44,365 nt of DNA. Source: CAZQKE01 sp964593865. Lineage in GTDB: Bacteria > Chloroflexota > Anaerolineae > JAAYZQ01. Where the stretch lies: the NCBI GenBank assembly GCA_964593865.1, contig CAZQKE010000139.1, positions 1 through 44,365 on the forward strand, written 5' to 3'. The position numbers were made by a program, and so were the translations under genes. The notes beneath the pieces were generated by a model. The model ran no database searches. It worked only from the letters and a program-made list of their open reading frames with translations, and had not been told where the DNA came from. This document shows, piece after piece, positions 29,137-34,686 of the stretch (its first letter is position 1; every line of letters starts with the position of its first letter).

Positions 29137-30534
29137 TCAGCTGCGTGAATGGCCTATAGCCGCGTTGATCGCCTTGATGACCAATCGTTCCTTGCCCACG
29201 GGATCATAGTAGGAGGTTAGTCCGGCTTTTTGTTTAATGACCTGAGAACGATATCGGTCCAGGTGCGTGATCATGTGCAGCAGCACGCCGGTCAGGTCCT
29301 CCAGCCTGTGCCCCCAAACGATCTCCCCCAGCCCGGCGCGGCGCATGATCAAGGCATTCAACCCCTGTTCCGCTTGCTGAGGGGCAACGACAAGCAAAGG
29401 GATGTCATGGTACAACGCGGTCTCCATCGTGTTCAGTCCTCCGTGGTTGACTACCAGATCAACCAGCGGCATCACCTTTTGCAGGTCGAACCAATCGCTG
29501 TGGATGACAGCATCACACTCTTCCAGGTCGGCGATCACCCGCCCTGCCTGTGAATCGTGCCCCAGGGTGGTTGTGGCAAAGAGGACCTTGATGTTGGACC
29601 CGGCCCGACAGACCAACGGCTTCAAGGCGGTCAGGACACGGGGAAAGGCCTGGCCCGTTGTGCCCATAGCGACAAAAACTACCACCGACTTTTGCTCTTT
29701 CCACTTTCGCAACTGACGGATGATCCGTTGCTGGCGTTCTGATTGTTCCTTTGTCAGGGGGAAAGAAACCTCAACCGAACCGACAACATGGCTGCCCGGA
29801 CGCAGCTTTCCCGGCACGAATGTCGGCGAGGACGGCACAAGAGTTACATCCCCCAACAAAGAATCCTGAAAACTGGGAAACCTTTTGGGGCGGTAAGAAT
29901 CGGGCAGATAGCGTTTCATATACCGCCCTGCGTCGGCCATTTTGTAGCGCAGCAGACGGTTTGCAGCCCAGGAAATGGGGCGGTTCCCATCGAGCATGTT
30001 TTCCAGAAAACGGGGCAGGACCACCGGTACGAAATTGGCGGGAATCCCATGCCGGCCTGCATCGCCCAGCAGCAGTCCGTATCCGACGACGGTGTAGGGG
30101 ATCCATTTCCCCGTCCGGCGAAAGTAGGCTTCGCGGGAAAAATAGAGGGTTGGGCGTAACAAGGAGATAACAAGAGAAGGGGCGTACTCCGCCAGCAGGC
30201 GCGTCTCACCATCCAGGTAAGTTTTGAGGTCTGGATCGGGACCGTAAAAGCGTAGAGTCCCCGAATCTACCGATTGGCGGTAGACCGGGATTGGGATCTC
30301 GGGCACATAAGCGGTCTCCAGTCCATACCGTTGAGCCAAGCGGGTGATAATGGGGGAGAGGGTAGGATTCGAAGCAGGATCAAAAGCAAAGATCGCCCGC
30401 AAGTCTCGCCCCTGTTGAGCAGCATGGTTTCTCAACAGACGCAAAATACCCAAAACAGGGAAGGCAGAACCGGCCTGCCCACTGAACCCGACGCCGATAA
30501 CCGGACCGCGATAAATTCGTTCATCCAATGACAT
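29137..30534 (-). CDS. GT1-type glycosyltransferase (UDP-glycosyltransferase/MGT-like)
   Basis: 465 aa, GT-B fold. The C-terminal donor-binding segment LVVNHGGLNTMETALYHDIPLLVVAPQQAEQGLNALIMRRAGLG has the HGG-NT-E signature and the conserved Q near the end. The N-terminal VGFSGQAGSAFPVLGILRLLRNHA is the acceptor-side first strand and helix. These enzymes glycosylate small lipophilic molecules (macrolides, carotenoids, sterols). The ribosome-binding site is AGGAGGG. It lies between a GNAT gene and the membrane methyltransferase gene in one run, consistent with tailoring of a lipid-like product. Donor and acceptor are unknown. Confidence 0.88.
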   Translation of the reverse strand: MSLDERIYRGPVIGVGFSGQAGSAFPVLGILRLLRNHAAQQGRDLRAIFAFDPASNPTLSPIITRLAQRYGLETAYVPEIPIPVYRQSVDSGTLRFYGPDPDLKTYLDGETRLLAEYAPSLVISLLRPTLYFSREAYFRRTGKWIPYTVVGYGLLLGDAGRHGIPANFVPVVLPRFLENMLDGNRPISWAANRLLRYKMADAGRYMKRYLPDSYRPKRFPSFQDSLLGDVTLVPSSPTFVPGKLRPGSHVVGSVEVSFPLTKEQSERQQRIIRQLRKWKEQKSVVVFVAMGTTGQAFPRVLTALKPLVCRAGSNIKVLFATTTLGHDSQAGRVIADLEECDAVIHSDWFDLQKVMPLVDLVVNHGGLNTMETALYHDIPLLVVAPQQAEQGLNALIMRRAGLGEIVWGHRLEDLTGVLLHMITHLDRYRSQVIKQKAGLTSYYDPVGKERLVIKAINAAIGHSRS

Positions 30535-30577
30535 TTGTCCCTCCTAATTTTGCTAATCTTTTCCAACATGCGAGACG

Positions 30578-31162
30578 CTAACCAATGCCGGCTATGGGTT
30601 GCATGAAATGGCTGAGTAGTCTCGGTCTCTTTCTGCGCCATTCCGCCTGCGCATCCTCGAGATCGAGCACATACGGTATGGCCGGTGCGTCCACCGGGGG
30701 ATAGATGATTTCGTCCCCAACAACGCGGAAGCCGAGCGAGGTGTAGAGCCGGTTCTGGGGATGTGCTGCTGCACAGTAGTATTGAATCTTGCGCGAGATT
30801 GCAAACCGGAACAAGGCATGAAACAGTGCGAGCGCAAGCAAAGATCCCCGGTACTCGGGAAGCACGGCCAGCCTACCGACCTCGGCGCATACACCTGCCG
30901 AGCGGTATCGTGCCAGATCAAAATGCTCTTCCATCTCAAAAGGGCGATTCGGATCGAGTATGCGGGCTGTGCCACCCCATCGGTCGTTGCTTCCAACCAG
31001 GAGTATCACTGCAAAGTGATCGTAGCTGTCCCAAACACGTTCTGGCTTGAGCCATCCCAGCTCATTGCAGTACACGGACTTTCTAATATGGCGAACCGCT
31101 TCTCGTTCCGAATCTGTCTGTACAATGACGATGTTGATCTGGTTTAACCATTCAAGTATCAT
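30578..31162 (-). CDS. GNAT-like N-acyl transferase (FeeM/autoinducer-synthase-like), copy 1
   Basis: 194 aa. VRHIRKSVYCNELGW near the N-terminus, VCAEVGRLAVLPEYRGSLLALALFHALFRFA in the middle and PQNRLYTSLGFRVVGDEIIYPP follow the layout of FeeM-type N-acyl amino acid synthases and related GNATs that use acyl-ACP or acyl-CoA. It resembles the other GNAT of the run (31924-32646) in these blocks, so the two may act on the same pathway. The start overlaps the upstream methyltransferase gene by 4 bp (ATGA). Base composition is less GC-rich than in the metabolic genes of the window. Confidence 0.75.
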   Translation of the reverse strand: MILEWLNQINIVIVQTDSEREAVRHIRKSVYCNELGWLKPERVWDSYDHFAVILLVGSNDRWGGTARILDPNRPFEMEEHFDLARYRSAGVCAEVGRLAVLPEYRGSLLALALFHALFRFAISRKIQYYCAAAHPQNRLYTSLGFRVVGDEIIYPPVDAPAIPYVLDLEDAQAEWRRKRPRLLSHFMQPIAGIG

Positions 31163-31881
31163 GGTTCGATCCCACGTTCACCTATGGCAAAGACACTTCC
31201 TTGTAGAGTGTAGGTGCTGGAAATATACAGCGGTGAGAAGCCATTATGCAACAGCAGTTGGCGGATCTGCTCCGAGTCCGTGAAATGAAAATGACCCGAA
31301 CGCTCTATCCTGTTGATAAGGAGGTTCAACACCCCAACTGCAAACAGGGGAATTGCACTCCGGATCGCCGTCCCCAATCCTTCGATTCTGGCGAGTTCCT
31401 GCAAAGATGCCAAAGGTTTCGCAGGTTTGTTTGCGTTGACGATGAGAACAATTCCCCGTGGGCGAAGGACACGGTGTAGCTCCGACAAGAGCAATCCAGG
31501 GCGGCGTACAGCATACAGAACATGCACACAGACGGTCACATCGAAACAATGATCGGGGAAAGGAAGAGGTTCATCCAGATCCTGGATGAAAAAAGAAGGA
31601 ACACGCCCTGGGCGGCTATCATGCTTCTCAACAGCCTGTCTGAGCATGGAAAGCGACCTGTCGATTCCAATGACCTGATGACCATGATGTGCCAACTCCC
31701 AAGAATAGTTCCCGGTACCACATCCGGCATCGAGTACCCGCAGAGAACGTCCCTCCCCAATCTGCCTGATGTGATCACACACTTCGGTCACAAGATCCCG
31801 ATAAGGGCGAAAGTATCTCGCCAGGTTGTCATAGAACCGTGCATACTGACTCCAAAATACCTGCTCAATGTGCCTGGTCAT
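31159..31881 (-). CDS. Class I SAM-dependent methyltransferase
   Basis: 240 aa. Motif I VLDAGCGTGNYSWELAHHGHQVIGIDRS binds S-adenosylmethionine; PFPDHCFDVTVCVHVLYAVRRPGLLLSELHRVLRPRGIVLIV carries motifs II-III in the style of UbiE/Methyltransf_11 enzymes. The C-terminal ~80 residues, including a hydrophobic helix (AIPLFAVGVLNLLINRI), probably contact the substrate. AGAGGAA lies upstream of the start. It overlaps the downstream GNAT gene by 4 bp. Substrate unknown; small-molecule tailoring is inferred from the neighbours. Confidence 0.9.
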   Translation of the reverse strand: MTRHIEQVFWSQYARFYDNLARYFRPYRDLVTEVCDHIRQIGEGRSLRVLDAGCGTGNYSWELAHHGHQVIGIDRSLSMLRQAVEKHDSRPGRVPSFFIQDLDEPLPFPDHCFDVTVCVHVLYAVRRPGLLLSELHRVLRPRGIVLIVNANKPAKPLASLQELARIEGLGTAIRSAIPLFAVGVLNLLINRIERSGHFHFTDSEQIRQLLLHNGFSPLYISSTYTLQGSVFAIGERGIEP

Positions 31882-31923
31882 TGGACATTCCTCTTGCTGT
31901 GGATTAGCACCTTGATCGATCCG

Positions 31924-32646
31924 TCATCTTGTCGGTGAGATCGCTCTCTCCATATCGGCGTGACGGGACATACTCCCTCGTACCACTCTTGTCCAAAGGT
32001 CCCTCACTGCCGTTCCAATCCGCACTGTGCACAGGGGGGCTATATATACCCCCACCCGCCGGTGCTTGCGAAAATAACCGGCCATCTCGCGCTTTGCGTA
32101 TGCTTGTATTTGAACATCCAACAACCGCGTTCCCGGTATAAAGCGTTTCAACCAGCGGTAGATTGCCACAGGCCCGCCCCATAGCAAATGGTCATAGCCG
32201 TGCGTCAAGGCCCAGGTGTACGCCGTGAACAACAATCCTGTAGAGAGCAACCCGCCACGATAGGCAGGGAGGATCGCGAATCGTCCGATTTCAGCCCCCG
32301 TATCCAACAATTCCTCCAGATCCTGCTCAATGCCACCGGTATACGCAAACACCGGCGATTGCTTCTCCTGCAAGGGGGTAACGCGGATGGTTCCCACAGC
32401 CTTGCCATGCTGCCATGCCAGCCAGATTACCGAATGGTGCTCAAAAGCATCGCGGAAACCCCGAACCGCCTGTTCGGCCCTGATGTAGCCCTCTTCGAGG
32501 TATACCGTACTGCGGATCCGGTATGCGATCTCCTGTTCCTCAGGGCTGCAGGCTATCACGATGCGATAGCCCGCAACCCGTAACACCCCCTTGTACAGGA
32601 GGAAAGCTCCCCTTGCCAGGACTTGTGATAAGGTACAATATCCCAT
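31924..32646 (-). CDS. GNAT-like N-acyl transferase (FeeM/autoinducer-synthase-like), copy 2
   Basis: 240 aa. Blocks EQEIAYRIRSTVYLEEGYI, WLAWQHGKAVGTIRVTP, TGAEIGRFAILPAYRGGLLSTGLLFTAYTWAL and YRWLKRFIPGTRLLDVQIQ match the FeeM/PEP-CTERM-associated acyltransferase layout. Glu and Arg of the EIGRFAI segment correspond to those of EVGRLAV in the other copy. Start at 32646 (MGYCTLSQV) because AAAGGA is 7 bp upstream; the frame is open further to 32721 without a ribosome-binding site. It lies 42 bp before the methyltransferase gene. A 162-bp gap (32647-32808) separates it from the FkbM gene and holds a spaced inverted repeat but no gene. Confidence 0.75.
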   Translation of the reverse strand: MGYCTLSQVLARGAFLLYKGVLRVAGYRIVIACSPEEQEIAYRIRSTVYLEEGYIRAEQAVRGFRDAFEHHSVIWLAWQHGKAVGTIRVTPLQEKQSPVFAYTGGIEQDLEELLDTGAEIGRFAILPAYRGGLLSTGLLFTAYTWALTHGYDHLLWGGPVAIYRWLKRFIPGTRLLDVQIQAYAKREMAGYFRKHRRVGVYIAPLCTVRIGTAVRDLWTRVVRGSMSRHADMERAISPTR

Positions 32647-32808
32647 CTTTTTTCCTTTGCATTGGTCTAGACTCTGGACAACGATCACCCTCCCGCCGCA
32701 AGCTGAGTTGCAAATTCCCACGGAAACGCACAGGAACCGTGAGCGAAGCGTGTCCAGGCGATTGCCTCACAAGCCTGCGGGAGGGTCTGGCTCCATTTGT
32801 CCAAAAGT

Positions 32809-33549
32809 TCAGATTGATCCCAGAGCAGGGTTGAGGGCCTCGATGCGGTAAATACCAAAGAACCACGGGATCTGTCGGTATCTGACCTGAAACCCTAACC
32901 GGCCAAAATATTCGACCGCCTGCTCTTTGTGGTTGCCGTGCAGATCATGCGCTTCCACCGCAGCATATCGCACCCGTTCCCGGAACAACGATTCATTTTG
33001 CTCGGTGAGGATGAATCGCTCCCCTCCTTCAATGTCCATTTTGAGAAAATCTATTGGTTCCGGTTCATAGTGTTGTACTATCTGTGATAAAGTGACTCCT
33101 TCTACTGTTCCTCCAGAGTTCTCTTCTGTGAAATGTAGAGCAGGCATGAATCCTCCCACGCGCAGAGGAACGGATCTGGAATGAAGGGCTTGGCGCAGCA
33201 GAATCACCCCCTCCCCGGCGCATCCATTGAGTCGCACATTCTTGTCCAACAGATCATACATATCGGATGGTTCCAGAGCGACGATACGTTTGGGATGGAA
33301 TCGCTTACAAGCCCACACGGTAAAATCGCCGATATATGCTCCTACATCCAACACGGTGCGCACCGGCTCCACGGAGAAAGAGGGTTCGTAGTCGGCGCGG
33401 TTCCAAACCTCGTTCAGAATGAACAAGGCATCCACATATGCCTTCAGTTGGCCCCTAATCCAGAACCTGGCGTTGCCTACATCTACGAGGATCTCGCTGC
33501 GTCTGCTGAGCAGGGACGGTAAACACCTGAAAAAGAGACGAAAGAACAT
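32809..33549 (-). CDS. FkbM family methyltransferase
   Basis: 246 aa. Motif I VLDVGAYIGDFTVWACKRF (about residue 66), ALEPSDMYDLLDKNVRLNG and the FkbM hallmark IDFLKMDIEGGERFIL are all clear. These enzymes usually O-methylate sugars or secondary metabolites using S-adenosylmethionine. The start lies 10 bp after the isoprenoid-synthase-like gene, with GAGG motifs upstream. It is the second gene of the run controlled from the 34.5-kb promoter region. Confidence 0.92.
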   Translation of the reverse strand: MFFRLFFRCLPSLLSRRSEILVDVGNARFWIRGQLKAYVDALFILNEVWNRADYEPSFSVEPVRTVLDVGAYIGDFTVWACKRFHPKRIVALEPSDMYDLLDKNVRLNGCAGEGVILLRQALHSRSVPLRVGGFMPALHFTEENSGGTVEGVTLSQIVQHYEPEPIDFLKMDIEGGERFILTEQNESLFRERVRYAAVEAHDLHGNHKEQAVEYFGRLGFQVRYRQIPWFFGIYRIEALNPALGSI

Positions 33550-33559
33550 CCCTCAATCC

Positions 33560-34441
33560 TCACAATTGCGCCTGCGTCAGGTTGGCGATCTCCTCCCGGA
33601 TCATGGCCTGAATCCGCCGGGTGAAGGGGGCGAAGTTGCCATCCCCTCTATGATCCTGCTCACTCCGGCGGCGATACCGGGCAAGCAACTCCTGCAAATA
33701 CCTGCGCAATTGCTCCTCCCCCTCCTCCGCCAGAATGACCAAGGGCGTTTCGGTGTGGTTCGTCCGGTCATGTTCCAGATCGGCCAGGTCCTTGTGGAGC
33801 AGGCTCACCGCCCGATGCACCCTCGCCAGCGAGACCACGCCCTGGATCGGAACATCTGGGCCAAACATCTCCAACAGCGGCAGCTCAACAAAGATGTCCA
33901 TGTCCAGACTCTTGCTGTCGTAACATTGCTCGGCATAGACCAACCGCCGGTCAAAGTCCCGCGTGGCCTTGAGCCGCTCTTTGTAGACGATTTCGGGAAG
34001 CACGATGCAGATGCACTTGTTGAAATAGGCCGCGATCCGCTCCCGGAGGGGGGCGGGGATGTCCAGTTGGTTATAAATGGCCAGGATACGCGCCATCTCC
34101 AGGATATAGATCCCTTTCTCTTCTTTGGTCAGAAGCTCATCTAACAGATCATCCAGGACGTTGATCGTCGCATCCAGCATCAAGGATAGGTTGAGCACCG
34201 AAGCCGGATAGCCCGGGATCATCTCTTGCGCAATCCGGGTGCGGAGCACCTTGCGGCCCATCTGCCAATAACGAACCAGATGGCCGGCGGACATCTGTAG
34301 GGCCTCCTGAAATTGGGACAGGGGAACGGCCTCCCCGATGCCCAGGTCCTGCAAGATGCCGTCGATGGCCTGTAAGTTGTCCCCAATAGTCGCCAGGTAC
34401 GTTTCACTCAGCTGTTGAATGCGTGCTGCCGAATCGGTCAT
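33560..34441 (-). CDS. Class I isoprenoid/terpene synthase-like all-alpha protein
   Basis: 293 aa, almost entirely helical. LMLDATINVLDDLLDELL contains a DDxxD motif (Asp97-Asp98-x-x-Asp101), as in prenyltransferases and class I terpene cyclases. A second acidic site, VSLLHKDLADLEHDRTNH (about residues 215-232), has the spacing K-D-x-x-D-x-x-x-D, close to the second Asp-rich motif DDxxDxxxD but with Lys in place of the first Asp. Length fits a single-domain synthase (about 300 aa). Confidence in the fold is moderate and the product cannot be read. It is the first gene of the biosynthetic run, 31 bp after an ECF-type promoter element; AGGAGG precedes the start. Confidence 0.55.
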   Translation of the reverse strand: MTDSAARIQQLSETYLATIGDNLQAIDGILQDLGIGEAVPLSQFQEALQMSAGHLVRYWQMGRKVLRTRIAQEMIPGYPASVLNLSLMLDATINVLDDLLDELLTKEEKGIYILEMARILAIYNQLDIPAPLRERIAAYFNKCICIVLPEIVYKERLKATRDFDRRLVYAEQCYDSKSLDMDIFVELPLLEMFGPDVPIQGVVSLARVHRAVSLLHKDLADLEHDRTNHTETPLVILAEEGEEQLRRYLQELLARYRRRSEQDHRGDGNFAPFTRRIQAMIREEIANLTQAQL

Positions 34442-34472
34442 CTGTGCCCTCCTGCACGTTGATTTTTCACCC

Positions 34473-34504
34473 TACTCAACGGCTTTCGCGCCGATTTTCC
34501 GACA
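34473..34504 (-). promoter_or_regulatory. ECF-type promoter element, copy 3 (biosynthetic cluster)
   Basis: Minus strand: TGTCGGAAAA (34495-34504), 15-bp spacer, TTGAGTA (34473-34479), 31 bp before the ATG at 34441. It also shares the flanking CCGTTGAGTAGGGT with copy 2, so the two resemble each other beyond the two boxes. Confidence 0.75.
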
Positions 34505-34563
34505 TTGAACCGGAAAAATGAGAGAGGAAGCTTCTCCAGGTGGAACTCCGAACACTTTGCGAT

Positions 34564-34592
34564 TTGCCGGTCGTTGCGAATGGTGGTACAAT
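34564..34592 (+). promoter_or_regulatory. Sigma-A type promoter of the XRE-NB-ARC-TPR gene
   Basis: TTGCCG (34564-34569), 17-bp spacer, TACAAT (34587-34592). The ATG is about 95 bp downstream, and the shared control block lies in this leader. Confidence 0.6.
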
Positions 34593-34614
34593 ATCTTCCG
34601 CTAGATTCCCGATT

Positions 34615-34674
34615 ACTATACCAGAAACCGGTTGTCAAAATCAATAGTCAATTCTGTCAAAACCGTTGACACTT
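34615..34674 (-). promoter_or_regulatory. Shared upstream control block, copy 2 (sigma-A-like promoter plus inverted repeat)
   Basis: Identical runs 34615-34645 (31 bp) and 34651-34674 (24 bp) to the block at 20995-21054. Minus strand: TTGATT (34639-34644), 18 bp, TATAGT (34615-34620), pointing to the biosynthetic run. The perfect inverted repeat TGTCAA-AACCG-TTGACA (34655-34671) ends 15 bp before the plus-strand ATG of the XRE gene and lies in its leader, so one bound protein could affect both directions. Confidence 0.75.
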
Positions 34675-34686
34675 CGGAGCGCCATC

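Noticed and set aside
30578..32646. The two GNATs as LuxI-type quorum-sensing synthases
   Set aside because: There is general resemblance only. No LuxR-type receptor gene lies nearby, and the blocks fit FeeM-like N-acyl transferases better.
34615..34674. Duplicated upstream block as insertion-sequence ends
   Set aside because: Both copies sit at similar distances upstream of the two start codons, in the same orientation. There is no transposase and no repeat end at gene-internal places, so a promoter/operator cassette is more likely.
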